64,000 bases of DNA from Candidatus Rokuibacteriota bacterium (GCA_003220615.1 QHTB01000135.1:1-64000); one strand, 5' to 3'. Positions 19,109 to 28,513 are shown, counted from the stretch's first letter. The notes: a model not told the origin generated them from the letters alone. Made by a program: numbers and translations.

Positions 19109-19924
19109 TCAGTTGCGGCGGTCCAGGCGGAACACCATCTGCGTGGGGCGCACGAAGCGGAGCACGAGCACGAGCAAGGCGAGCACGAGCGCCATGTAGA
19201 TGACGGCCATCGCGTCGACCGAGTAGATCGGCCTCATGCCGGCGGCGAACACCGCGTAGTAGAGGGCCACGACGAGCGTCTGAGAGCCGGCGCCCGACAG
19301 GAGGAACGTCAGCTCGAAGTTCGCGATCGTGGTGACGAGCACCAGGAGCCCGGCGGTGAGCAGGCCGGGCACCGCCAGCGGCACGATGACGCGGCGAAAG
19401 AGCTGGAAGCGCGTGGCCCCGTGAACGCGCGCGGCCCACTCGAGGTTCACGCTGATCTGCTCGAAGAACGGCAGCAGCACGAAGATGGCCAGCGGCAGCA
19501 TGGGCACGAGGTTGGCCGCGATCACTCCCGCCACGGTGCCGCCGATGCGGTAGCGGTAGAGCGTCGTGGCCAGCGGGATACCGTACGTCATCTGGGGAAT
19601 GAGCAGCGGCAGGAAGAACAGGAGCAGGAGCGCGTTCTTCGCGCGGAAATCGTGCCGAGCGAGGAGATAGGCGGCCGGGAAGCCGAGCCCGAGCGCCAGT
19701 GCCGTCACCGACGCGGCGACCACCAGCGTCACCGTGAGGACCTGATCGAGCTGGAACTCGCGCCATGAGTACGCGTACCACGCCGCCGTGAAGCCACCGG
19801 GCAGCGGCGTGGAGAACCAGCGCCGGGCGAACGAGGACACGACGACGTGACTGACGATGCCGACCAGGTTCAGCACGAAGCCGACGACGAAGAGGAAGAC
19901 GGCGAGCCGCCAGATCCGGCCCAT
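19109..19924 (-). CDS. ABC transporter permease (PotC-like)
   Basis: EQISVNLEWAARVHGATRFQLFRRVIVPLAVPGLLTAGLLV EAA loop; start MGRIWRLAVF. Confidence 0.88.
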   Translation of the reverse strand: MGRIWRLAVFLFVVGFVLNLVGIVSHVVVSSFARRWFSTPLPGGFTAAWYAYSWREFQLDQVLTVTLVVAASVTALALGLGFPAAYLLARHDFRAKNALLLLFFLPLLIPQMTYGIPLATTLYRYRIGGTVAGVIAANLVPMLPLAIFVLLPFFEQISVNLEWAARVHGATRFQLFRRVIVPLAVPGLLTAGLLVLVTTIANFELTFLLSGAGSQTLVVALYYAVFAAGMRPIYSVDAMAVIYMALVLALLVLVLRFVRPTQMVFRLDRRN

Positions 19925-20769
19925 CAGCGCTTCCCCGCGCCCATGGTGGCCACGCCGGTTGCCGCCATCCGGCGGCGGATGACGAGGATCACGCCGAGGC
20001 CGACGAGCTGACAGGCGCCCATCACCACGGCGATGGCGGAGGCCATCGCCATATCGGAGTGCTCGAAGGCCTGCTGGTAGGCGGCGATCGCGATCGTACG
20101 CGTCGCGCCCGCCGGCTGGCCGACCAGCACCGCCGACGGGAAGACGCCGAAGTTCATCACGAAGACCAGCGCGAACGCGATGGCGACGCCGGGCGCGATG
20201 AGGGGCCACATGACGCGCCGGAAGATCGCCCACGGCCCGGCCCCCAGCACGCGCGCGGCCGCCTCCAGCGCGGGATCGATGCCGGAGACGTAGCCGAGCA
20301 ACATCAGGAAGCAGAAGGGAAAGTGCTGGACGAGGAGCGCGATCATCACGCCCGTGTAGTTGTGAGTCAGCCGCGGCGGGTCCGTGATGCCGACCGCCAG
20401 GAGCCCTTGATTCAGCCAGCCCTTGGGCCCGTAGAACCCGTTGATGCCTTCGGCCACGAGCACGGTGCCTAGCGCGATCGGCAGGACGAGCGCGGTCGTG
20501 ATCGTGCGCTCCATCCACATGCCACGCCGCATGCGATAGGCCACGACCAGCGCGAGGAGCACCGTCAGCACGGTGTTCGGCACGGCGATCGACGCCGTCA
20601 CCCAGATCGTGCGGGCCTGCCAGGGATCGAGGAGGAAGGCGAGGTAGTTCGCCAGCGAGAGCCCGCCGTCCTTGGCCTGGAGCGAGAGGACGACGCCGTA
20701 CGCGAACGGGTAGACGAACATCACGAGGAGGTAGATCGCCGCCGGCAGCATGAGCGCCGGCACGCTCAC
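19924..20769 (-). CDS. ABC transporter permease (PotB-like)
   Basis: DPALEAAARVLGAGPWAIFRRVMWPLIAPGVAIAFALVF EAA loop. Confidence 0.88.
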   Translation of the reverse strand: MSVPALMLPAAIYLLVMFVYPFAYGVVLSLQAKDGGLSLANYLAFLLDPWQARTIWVTASIAVPNTVLTVLLALVVAYRMRRGMWMERTITTALVLPIALGTVLVAEGINGFYGPKGWLNQGLLAVGITDPPRLTHNYTGVMIALLVQHFPFCFLMLLGYVSGIDPALEAAARVLGAGPWAIFRRVMWPLIAPGVAIAFALVFVMNFGVFPSAVLVGQPAGATRTIAIAAYQQAFEHSDMAMASAIAVVMGACQLVGLGVILVIRRRMAATGVATMGAGKR

Positions 20770-21830
20770 GGGCTGTCCTCAGATGGAAGCACGACCACGC
20801 GCTCGGGTGGCAGCCGCAAGCCGACCGCGGCGCCGACGCCGACCGGTTGCGCCACGCGCGCCATCACCGTCGTTCCGGAGTCGACGACGACCTCGACGTC
20901 GTGCTCACGTCCGAGGTACTCGGTGAGGCGGACGGTCCCGCGTACGACGTTGGGCCCTGCGAGCTCGGCCGTGAGCTCGATGTCTTCCGGCCGCACGGCG
21001 GCCACGGCGGCGGCGCCGGGAGCGAGCGGCGTCACCGGGCGGCCGGTGACCATCAGGTCCTTGCCGCGGGCCAGCACGAGGTCGCCATCGCTGCGATCCA
21101 CCGTCACCGGGAAGAAATTGCGATAGCCCATGAAGTCGGCGACGAAGCGTGTGCGGGGCCGGTCGTGGATCTCGGCTGGAACGCCGACCTGCATCACGCG
21201 GCCGTCGCGGAGCACGACGACGCGGTCGGAGAGCGACAGCGCCTCGGCCTGGTCGTGGGTGACGTAGATCGACGTGAGCCGGAGGTCGGCGTGGAGCCGC
21301 TTGAGCTCGCTCCGCATCTCGAGGCGGAGCTTGGCGTCGAGGTTCGAGAGCGGCTCGTCGAGGAGCAGCACCCGCGGCTCGACGGCCAGCGCGCGGGCGA
21401 TCGCCACCCGCTGCTGCTGGCCGCCGGAGAGCTGGCCCGGATAGCGCGCCTCATACTCCGCGAGCTGCACCAGCTCGAGCATCCGGCGCACGCGCTGAGC
21501 GATCTCCGTTCGGGGCCGGCGGCGCAGCGCCAGGCCGAAGGCGACGTTGTCGAACACGGTCAGGTGCGGGAACAGCGCGTAGTTCTGGAAGACCATGCCG
21601 AACCCGCGGCGCTCGGGCGGCAGGTGATCGATCGGGCTTCCATCGAGCCGGATCTCGCCGCTCGTGGCCGGAAGCAGCCCGGCCAGCAGGTTCAGCGCGG
21701 TGGACTTGCCGCAGCCCGACGGCCCCAGGAAGGTGACGAACTCGCCGCCGTGTACGTCGAGCGCGAACTCGTCGAGCACCGTGCGGGTGCCGAAGCGCTT
21801 CGTCAGGCGGAACGAGAGCGCCGAGATCAC
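20766..21830 (-). CDS. ABC transporter ATP-binding protein (PotA/FbpC-like, TOBE domain)
   Basis: [50 protein letters not shown]. Confidence 0.93.
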   Translation of the reverse strand: MISALSFRLTKRFGTRTVLDEFALDVHGGEFVTFLGPSGCGKSTALNLLAGLLPATSGEIRLDGSPIDHLPPERRGFGMVFQNYALFPHLTVFDNVAFGLALRRRPRTEIAQRVRRMLELVQLAEYEARYPGQLSGGQQQRVAIARALAVEPRVLLLDEPLSNLDAKLRLEMRSELKRLHADLRLTSIYVTHDQAEALSLSDRVVVLRDGRVMQVGVPAEIHDRPRTRFVADFMGYRNFFPVTVDRSDGDLVLARGKDLMVTGRPVTPLAPGAAAVAAVRPEDIELTAELAGPNVVRGTVRLTEYLGREHDVEVVVDSGTTVMARVAQPVGVGAAVGLRLPPERVVVLPSEDSP

Positions 21831-21831
21831 C

Positions 21832-22992
21832 CTAGAATTTCTTGATCCGCTGCGCTCCCACTTCCTTGTCCCAGCGGTCCATCGCGGCGATCAGCTCCTT
21901 CACCGGGAGCTGCGGGACGATCTTGTACTTCTTCTCCATGTCCGTGTACTCGGGCCGCCAGTGCTCTTTCACGAGCTGCTGGATGTCGGCCGGGGCCCGA
22001 TCGAGCGTGGCCGCCTTGATCGAGGGGCCGATGAAGGCCTTCCAGGTCAGCGCCTGCTGCTCCGGCCGCCGCATGAACTTCATCAGGTCGAGGACGACCT
22101 CCTGCTCGGCGGCGGACACGCCCTTCGGGATCGCCCAGTAGTGGCCGTCGATCACGAAGGAGGTGTTGGGCAGGATGAAGATCTTCGACTCGGGCGGGAT
22201 GGTGCCCTCGGCGCGCGGCTTCATGTCCCACTCCATGATGCCGGCGATGATCCAGCGCGTGCCCTCGGCGAACTCCTTCAGCGTGATGGCGGTGCCCGTC
22301 GGGTAGTACTCGACCGACTCGCCGACCTCCTTGAGATACGCCCACGTCCTGTCCCAGCCCCCGAGGGGATCCGTCGGCTTCTTGTCGCTAAGGATGAAGG
22401 GCATCCCGCAGAGGATGGACCGTCCGGGACCGGAGTTGGCGGGGCGCGCGTACATGAACTTGCCCGGGTTGGCCTTCACCCACGCCTTCAGCTCATCGGC
22501 GGTCTTCGGTGGCTGCTTCACCTTCGACGGGTTGTAGATGAACACGGGCCCGCCGTTGGAGACGACGGAGGGCAGCAGGAACCCTTCGCCCTCGGACTGG
22601 AGGACCTTGCCCGCCTCGCTCAGCTCGTCGCGTGGGAACAGCGCATCGTATTGCGGGAAGAGCTTCACGAGCTGACCGTTACTGGCCAGCACCGAGCCGG
22701 CGTCCTGGCCGACGAGCAGCAGGTTCACGTCGACGCGGCCGGCGTCTTGCTGGGCCTTGATCTTGGCGGGCAGCTCGGGGGCCGGCGCCCGCTGAAAATT
22801 GACGGCCTTGATCTTCTGCGGGTTCGCCTTCTGATAGTTCTCGATGATCACGCGCGTCGACGAGAGGTCGCCCGAGACGTCGATGACCGAGAGCGTGATG
22901 GGGCCCTGCGCCGACGGTGGAGTCGACGGCGCGAGCGCGATGACCGAGGCGACGAGGACGACGAGCGCAGCCGTGAAGACAACGCGTCTCAT
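21832..22992 (-). CDS. Extracellular solute-binding protein of the PotABCD-type importer
   Basis: Signal MRRVVFTAALVVLVASVIALAP; VFIYNPSKVKQPPKTADELKAWVKANPGKFMYARP; GHYWAIPKGVSAAEQEVVLDLMKFM. Confidence 0.85.
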   Translation of the reverse strand: MRRVVFTAALVVLVASVIALAPSTPPSAQGPITLSVIDVSGDLSSTRVIIENYQKANPQKIKAVNFQRAPAPELPAKIKAQQDAGRVDVNLLLVGQDAGSVLASNGQLVKLFPQYDALFPRDELSEAGKVLQSEGEGFLLPSVVSNGGPVFIYNPSKVKQPPKTADELKAWVKANPGKFMYARPANSGPGRSILCGMPFILSDKKPTDPLGGWDRTWAYLKEVGESVEYYPTGTAITLKEFAEGTRWIIAGIMEWDMKPRAEGTIPPESKIFILPNTSFVIDGHYWAIPKGVSAAEQEVVLDLMKFMRRPEQQALTWKAFIGPSIKAATLDRAPADIQQLVKEHWRPEYTDMEKKYKIVPQLPVKELIAAMDRWDKEVGAQRIKKF

Positions 22993-23011
22993 GGGCTCCT
23001 CCGGGATGAAG

Positions 23012-23911
23012 TCACGGCAAGTGTAGCTCGCCGACGAGGACCTCGACCACGCCTCCACCGACACGGATGTTCGTCGCACGGCCACCCGTTCCATCGAGGC
23101 GGATGTGGACGTGGCTCGGCCGCCCCATCTTCACGCCCTGCTCGCTCAGGATCTTCACGTCGGCGCCGGCCTTGATCAGGCCGTAACGCACGAGGTACGC
23201 GCCGAGCGGGCCGCTCGCCGAACCCGTGGCGGGATCCTCCGGGATCCCCGATGTGTGGGGCGCGAACATCCGCGAGTACACCTTGCCGGGGCCGTGCGGC
23301 CCGAACACGAAGACGCCGACGCCGCCACCTTCGCCGACGCACTCGCGCAGAGCGGGCACGTCGAGCACGGCGCGATCGACGGTTGCCGTGTTCCGGAGCG
23401 GTACGAACAGGAAGGGGTTGCCCGTCGAGACCGTCTGGATGGGCGCCTTCGGTTGCAGATGCGCTTCGGTCAGCCCGAGGGCCTTGGCCATCCCCACCCG
23501 GTCGGTGATCTCGGCACCAAAAGTCGCCTCGCCGTGGTGCATCCACACGAAGCCGGGCCGCGCGGGGTCGCCCTCGAATTCGACGGGCACCGGCCCGATG
23601 CCCTCCTCCAGCGCGAAGCGCGTCGTGCCGGGCGGGAGCAGACCGCGGGACGCGAGGACCCACGCCGTGCCGATCGTCGGATGGCCGGCGAACGGCAGCT
23701 CCCGGCGCGGCGTGAAGATCCTGACGCGGAAGGCGCACTCGGGCCTCGTCGCCGGCAGGATGAAGGTCGTCTCGGAGAGGTTCATCTCCAGCGCGATCGC
23801 CTGCATCTCGTCGTCACGGAGATCGCGGCCGTCGAGGATCACGGCCAGGGGATTCCCGCCGAGCGGGCGATCGGTGAAGACGTCGACCTGGACGAGGGCG
23901 TAGCGACGCAC
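23012..23911 (-). CDS. PhzF family phenazine biosynthesis-like isomerase
   Basis: QVDVFTDRPLGGNPLAVI, MNLSETTFI, ELPFAGHPTIGTAWVL, EDPATGSASGPLGAYLV. Confidence 0.94.
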   Translation of the reverse strand: MRRYALVQVDVFTDRPLGGNPLAVILDGRDLRDDEMQAIALEMNLSETTFILPATRPECAFRVRIFTPRRELPFAGHPTIGTAWVLASRGLLPPGTTRFALEEGIGPVPVEFEGDPARPGFVWMHHGEATFGAEITDRVGMAKALGLTEAHLQPKAPIQTVSTGNPFLFVPLRNTATVDRAVLDVPALRECVGEGGGVGVFVFGPHGPGKVYSRMFAPHTSGIPEDPATGSASGPLGAYLVRYGLIKAGADVKILSEQGVKMGRPSHVHIRLDGTGGRATNIRVGGGVVEVLVGELHLP

Positions 23912-23926
23912 CCGGCGAGGATACGC

Positions 23927-24298
23927 CTAGAAGCCGGTGGCGTCGAAGGCGCTCGGGATGTGGCGCGTCTCGCTCGTCCCGTCCTCCGCGAGCGTGACGC
24001 TCACGACGTCGAAGCGACAGCGTACGTCGCGCAGCCCTTTCGCCTTCATGTAGTGCTGGGCCAGACGGATGATCCGTCGCTGCTTGGACCACGACACGGC
24101 GGCGGCCGGCGGATCGCCCCACGTCGGGCGCCGGCACTTGACCTCGACGAACACCCAGCAGTCGCGGTCGTGGCACACGAGGTCGATCTCGCCCCCGGGC
24201 AGGCGAACGTTGCGCTCGATCACGGTGAGCCCGGCCCGTCGGAGCATCTCGGCGGCGATCGTCTCGGCCCGCATGCCGATCGCGTGACGGTTGTCCAT
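23927..24298 (-). CDS. YraN/UPF0102 family endonuclease-like protein
   Basis: AAEMLRRAGLTVIERNVRLPGGEIDLVCHDRDCWVFVEVKCRR. Confidence 0.92.
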   Translation of the reverse strand: MDNRHAIGMRAETIAAEMLRRAGLTVIERNVRLPGGEIDLVCHDRDCWVFVEVKCRRPTWGDPPAAAVSWSKQRRIIRLAQHYMKAKGLRDVRCRFDVVSVTLAEDGTSETRHIPSAFDATGF

Positions 24299-24352
24299 AC
24301 AGACGGTGTAGCGCCACGCGCGCCGAAGCGAAATGTCTGGGATTGGTGACGC

Positions 24353-24381
24353 TTGTGGGTCGCCAGGCCGCAGGCTACAGT
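24353..24381 (+). promoter_or_regulatory. Candidate sigma70-like promoter for the NTF2-like gene
   Basis: TTGTGG - 17 nt - TACAGT, 19 nt before ATG 24401. Confidence 0.4.
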
Positions 24382-24400
24382 CGCCCTGGGAGCTCGCGAG

Positions 24401-24775
24401 ATGTCAACGGCGCGCGATGTCCTGACCGCGGTCTACAAGGCGTTCAATGATCGCGACATCGAACGGGCTCTGGGGGCGATGCACCCCGATGTGGACTGGC
24501 CTAACGGAATGGAAGGTGGTTGTTGGCATGGCCAGCAAGCGGTGCGGGACTATTGGACCCGACAGTGGGGCCTGATCGATCCTCACGTCGAGCCGCAGCG
24601 CTTCAGCACCGACGACACTGGGCGCACCGTGGTCGATGTCCATCAGGTCGTCCGCGACCGCGAGGGCCGCGTGCTGACGGATCAGATGGTTCAGCACATC
24701 TACGTGATCCAGGACGGCCTGATCAGACGGATGGAGATCAGGAAGTCGACACCGCCCTCGATCGCGCCCGGATGA
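24401..24775 (+). CDS. SnoaL/NTF2-like family protein
   Basis: VYKAFNDRDIERALGAMHPDVDWPNGMEGGCWHGQQAVRDYWTRQW. Confidence 0.87.
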   Translation: MSTARDVLTAVYKAFNDRDIERALGAMHPDVDWPNGMEGGCWHGQQAVRDYWTRQWGLIDPHVEPQRFSTDDTGRTVVDVHQVVRDREGRVLTDQMVQHIYVIQDGLIRRMEIRKSTPPSIAPG

Positions 24776-24856
24776 GATGGTGACGGGCTCCCCCGCCAGC
24801 CGCGAGCAGCTGATCCAGCACATGCTCGCGGACCCGGATATCGAGGAGTTTCGCTT

Positions 24857-25369
24857 CTAGGCGCGCACACTCCGTTGGCGTCGCCACCAGGCCCTGATCT
24901 CGCTCAGGTGCTCTTGCTCATGGCTCCAGCCAGGCGCCGGGAGCCACTCCACCACCGGGTACTCGTGCGAGGGATCGCGGAGCGCTTCGATCGGCAGTCG
25001 CTCGAGCCCCTCGAGCACCTCGACGTGCGCGCGTTCCATACGCCGGAGCAGCGCGGGCAGGCCCAACCGACGCGCGCTGGCGACCGATCGCGCATTGAAG
25101 CGGTCAGCGTCGGCCATGCTCTCGAACCAGTGGATGCGGCCGGCCTGGCCGCGCGCGATGAGTTGAAAGCGGCGTACGGTTTCCTCGTCGCAGGTCGTCA
25201 GATGCGCCAGGACGTCTTTGATGGACCAGCGGTCCTGGGTGCGGGGCCGGAGGATCTCGCTCTCCGGCAGGCGGCCGACGAACGCCAGGGTCGATTTGCG
25301 AACCGCGGCGATGCGTCGGAGCGCCTGACGCCGCCACGTCGCCAACGAGGCCGATCGTCCGGATGCCAT
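24857..25369 (-). CDS. DinB/DfsB-like damage-inducible/maleylpyruvate isomerase-type protein
   Basis: WSIKDVLAHLTTCDEETVRRFQLIARG; EYPVVEWLPAPGWSHEQEHLSEIRAW. Confidence 0.75.
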   Translation of the reverse strand: MASGRSASLATWRRQALRRIAAVRKSTLAFVGRLPESEILRPRTQDRWSIKDVLAHLTTCDEETVRRFQLIARGQAGRIHWFESMADADRFNARSVASARRLGLPALLRRMERAHVEVLEGLERLPIEALRDPSHEYPVVEWLPAPGWSHEQEHLSEIRAWWRRQRSVRA

Positions 25370-25448
25370 GACGGCCCGACGTTAAACGGGGCGGCGGGTG
25401 AGGTCAACCGCGCGAGAGACGTACCCGCGCCGGGCGTACAATTCCGCC

Positions 25449-26204
25449 GTGTCGCAGGCGTCCTCCCCAGCGTCGACGTTCATGGCGATCGCGCACCGCG
25501 GGGCCTCGTCCTACGCGCCGGAAAACACGATGGCCGCGTTCGATCTGGCCATCGTCATGGGGGCGCGTCACATCGAGCTCGACGTGCATTCGACCAGCGA
25601 CGGCCACGTCGTCGTCATCCACGACGACACGGTGGACCGGACGACCGACGGCTCCGGCCCCGTGGCGAAAGTCGCGCTCGCCGCGCTGAGAACGCTCGAT
25701 GCTGGCTCCTGGTTTGGACATGAATTCACGGGCGAGCGGATTCCCACACTCGACGCCGTGCTCGGCCGATACAGGGGACGGGTGCACGTCCACGTCGAGA
25801 TCAAGGGCCAGTCGTCGCAGCTCTCGCACCAGACGGCCGACCTGATACGCAAGCACGGCATGGTTGGAGAGGCGACCATCACGTCCTTCCAGATCGCGCG
25901 TCTTCAAGAGACGCGTGCCAATGCCCCCGAGCTCACCACCGGGTGGCTCGTCGCCGACGTGACGGACGCCGTGATCGCTCAGGCGCGGTCCCTGGGCTTG
26001 AGTCAGATCTGTCCGAGAGCCAACCGCATCACATCGGAGCTGGTGCGCCGCCTTCGTGCCGCAGGGTTTGTTGTGCGGGCGTGGGGCGTGGCCTCCGAAG
26101 ATCTGATGCGGCAGGTCGTGCAGTCGGGGGCCGATGGCATGACGGTGAACTTTCCCGACAAGCTCATCGCCTACCTGGCAACGAGCACCGCGTCGCGGGG
26201 CTGA
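25449..26204 (+). CDS. Glycerophosphodiester phosphodiesterase family protein
   Basis: AIAHRGASSYAPENTMAAFDLAIVMGARHIELDVHSTSDGHVVVIHDDTVDRTTDGSG; GTG 25449 or ATG 25482 start. Confidence 0.92.
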   Translation: MSQASSPASTFMAIAHRGASSYAPENTMAAFDLAIVMGARHIELDVHSTSDGHVVVIHDDTVDRTTDGSGPVAKVALAALRTLDAGSWFGHEFTGERIPTLDAVLGRYRGRVHVHVEIKGQSSQLSHQTADLIRKHGMVGEATITSFQIARLQETRANAPELTTGWLVADVTDAVIAQARSLGLSQICPRANRITSELVRRLRAAGFVVRAWGVASEDLMRQVVQSGADGMTVNFPDKLIAYLATSTASRG

Positions 26205-26247
26205 CGAGCGCGCTCGGCCAGACGCGCGCCTTTTCGTGACCGCCGCT

Positions 26248-26706
26248 CTAGAGGTAGCCGGGGGCGGGGCGCTCGAGCCTGCCGCCGGGCCCAGGGGGCA
26301 GGCCGCGGCGCATCCCGTCGAGCTGCGCACGTGCCTCCATCTGCTGTGCCCACAGCGCCGCCTGAATGCCCTGGAAGAGCCCCTCGAGCCAACCGAGGAG
26401 CTGCGCCTGGGCGATTCGGATCTCGGATTCACTCGCCGTCGCCGCGAGCGGTGCCGCGAACGCCTCGAGCTCCTGCTGGAGATCCTCCGAGAGCCCGGCC
26501 TTGAGCACGCTGAGCGCGCGATCGTAGATCTCGCGCAACCGTTTGCGCCCGGCCTCGTCCGGAGACGCGCGGCGCACTTCCTCGAGCAACTCGCGCAGCA
26601 TCGCGCCGATGCGGAGTAGCTGGGCCGGTTGGCTGACGGCCTGGTTGTGCTGATCCGCCGGCTCCTGCGGCCGCCCTGTGATGATTTCAGGCTCCTGGTC
26701 CGCCAT
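26248..26706 (-). CDS. Bacterial proteasome activator (Bpa/PafE) family protein
   Basis: LLRIGAMLRELLEEVRRASPDEAGRKRLREIYDRAL...SESEIRIAQAQLLGWLEGLFQGIQAALWAQQMEARAQLDGMRRG, C-terminus APGYL. Confidence 0.87.
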   Translation of the reverse strand: MADQEPEIITGRPQEPADQHNQAVSQPAQLLRIGAMLRELLEEVRRASPDEAGRKRLREIYDRALSVLKAGLSEDLQQELEAFAAPLAATASESEIRIAQAQLLGWLEGLFQGIQAALWAQQMEARAQLDGMRRGLPPGPGGRLERPAPGYL

Positions 26707-26752
26707 GGCCCGAAGTATCCCACGGCCGGCCTCGACGTGCCGGTTGCCCTCG

Positions 26753-27424
26753 CTAGCTGAGCGCTGGTGTCGACGCCGGGCGGCGCTTGAAGCGGCCTTT
26801 GTAGTACGACACCCAGATGGTGACCAACGGTGTTCCCACCAGCGTCGGCCAGAGCCAGCGGGCGACTGGTGGCAAGAACGTGAAGTTGACCACGGAGAAC
26901 GCCGTCACCGTCGCGATGTAAGAGGACAACATCCCGATCATGTGATCGAGCATGAAGGCCCGGGCATCGGCCGACGGGCGCGCGAAGTGCCACGCATGTC
27001 GGCCGGCCACGATGGCGCCGATCGTGCCGAAGACGATCGCGACTACGCCGAGGCGCTGCCACACGGGGCCCGGCTGAACGAGGCCGAAGACGGCGAGACC
27101 AGCGCTGGCGACGAGCGTCAGCAGCGTGGCCGTCCAGTCGAGCGGTCCGACGAGGCCCGGCCGCTTGTGATAGAGCGCGCGGTAGCCGGAGAACGCCAGA
27201 TAGAAGCTGAAGACGGCGACCATGAGCAGGAAGTAGTTCGGCCGCCACGCCGCCAGCACCAGCGCGGTGACGGCCACCGTCGCCATCGCCCAGAAGTAGA
27301 TCTTTCCCCAGCGGCGGTGGGCCGGGCCGCCCTTGACCGTCAGCATGGCACCCGGCGCGACGAAGAGCGCGATCATCCCCGCGGCGATGTGAATGGAGCG
27401 AAGCGTGATCATGAGTCCGTCCAT
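26753..27424 (-). CDS. DUF2306-like multi-TM membrane protein
   Basis: IHIAAGMIALFVAPGAMLTVKGGPAHRRWGKIYFWAM; several TM segments. Confidence 0.7.
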   Translation of the reverse strand: MDGLMITLRSIHIAAGMIALFVAPGAMLTVKGGPAHRRWGKIYFWAMATVAVTALVLAAWRPNYFLLMVAVFSFYLAFSGYRALYHKRPGLVGPLDWTATLLTLVASAGLAVFGLVQPGPVWQRLGVVAIVFGTIGAIVAGRHAWHFARPSADARAFMLDHMIGMLSSYIATVTAFSVVNFTFLPPVARWLWPTLVGTPLVTIWVSYYKGRFKRRPASTPALS

Positions 27425-27438
27425 CGCGAATCTCCCTC

Positions 27439-27942
27439 TCAGCGAGATTGACCCTGGACCATCCCGAGCGGGATCTCGCGGAGGCCACGCACCTTGAGGG
27501 CCTCGGGAGCGAACCGCCCGCCGACCGCCACGCCGCCCGGCAGTGGGCCATAGAGCTCGATGCCGATCGAGGCGATCCCCGCGGTCGTATTCGGCATCGG
27601 CGCGTCGATGAACTTCACCGAGACGATGGCGAGGATCGGGCCGCTGTCCTCGGCCAGATCCGGCAGCGGCTGGCGATCGAACCTGAGATCGGGGAACGCG
27701 GTCTTCATCGCCTTCTGGTGCACGTCACCGTGATACCAGTCGACGAGCGCTTTCTTGCTCTCGAACCACGCGAAGATGACTCGCTTGCCTCCCGGCGTGT
27801 GCGCGGTCTCGACGCCGAGACAGCCGGGCGTCGCTTTGAGCGCGCCGATCACGTCGGGGAAGCCGGCGGGTCGAGGCTGGGCGAACGCTGGGCCCGACCA
27901 TGCGAGGACGAGCGTGAGAGCGACTGACGCGACGATCCTCAT
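27439..27942 (-). CDS. Secreted protein with antibiotic-biosynthesis-monooxygenase-like domain
   Basis: Signal MRIVASVALTLVLAWSGPAFA; LKATPGCLGVETAHTPGGKRVIFAWFESKKALVDWYHGDVHQKAM; ATGA overlap with PadR gene. Confidence 0.65.
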   Translation of the reverse strand: MRIVASVALTLVLAWSGPAFAQPRPAGFPDVIGALKATPGCLGVETAHTPGGKRVIFAWFESKKALVDWYHGDVHQKAMKTAFPDLRFDRQPLPDLAEDSGPILAIVSVKFIDAPMPNTTAGIASIGIELYGPLPGGVAVGGRFAPEALKVRGLREIPLGMVQGQSR

Positions 27943-28505
27943 CGGCGAACCTCCTTGGGCGCGATCTTGCCGAGCGTCCGTGCGGCATCCACGGCCCAGT
28001 CGTGCAGCGCCTCCGCCCGACGCTGGCCGTAGTGGAGAGTCATCAGCCAGTACGGGAGCTCGGGATGTCGACCATGCTCACGGCGCAGACGGCGCTCGAT
28101 CTCGGCATACGTCAGCAGCAGCGCCTGCTGGCGTTCCTGGAACTGGCGAACGTGGCCGAGGCTGATGGGGACCGGCACCTGGGCGCCGAGGAACAGCTTG
28201 AGCAGCAGCTCGCTGCGAAAGCTTTCCGGCCGCGCCGGCTGTCCCAGCCACGCGCGCAGCACCTCTCGTCCGCGCGGGGTGAGGGAATACACCTGGCGAT
28301 CGGGCTTGCCGCGCTGGGCCTCGTGCCGGCGCCGGACGAAGCCGTCGGCCGTGAGCCGGCGCAGGATCGGATAGATCTGCCCGAAGCTCTCGCTCCAGAA
28401 GTGGGCGATGCTCGAGTCGATGGCCTTCTTGATGTCGTAGCCGGAGCGCGGCCCCGCGCTGAGCATGCCCAGCACGGCGTAGCGGGTGGTATTGCTGGCT
28501 GCCAT
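27939..28505 (-). CDS. PadR family transcriptional regulator
   Basis: RYAVLGMLSAGPRSGYDIKKAIDSSIAHFWSESFGQIYPILRRLTADGFV. Confidence 0.94.
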   Translation of the reverse strand: MAASNTTRYAVLGMLSAGPRSGYDIKKAIDSSIAHFWSESFGQIYPILRRLTADGFVRRRHEAQRGKPDRQVYSLTPRGREVLRAWLGQPARPESFRSELLLKLFLGAQVPVPISLGHVRQFQERQQALLLTYAEIERRLRREHGRHPELPYWLMTLHYGQRRAEALHDWAVDAARTLGKIAPKEVRR

Positions 28506-28513
28506 ATAGCTGA

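Noticed and set aside
24857-25369. DinB-like gene as a defence or DNA repair component
   Set aside because: DinB/DfsB-fold proteins are mostly thiol-transfer or unknown-function enzymes; nothing nearby supports a defence role.
26205-26247. GCGCG...CGCGC-CTTTT between convergent GDPD and Bpa genes as a terminator
   Set aside because: Possible but the stem is short and the GC-rich background makes it unconvincing.
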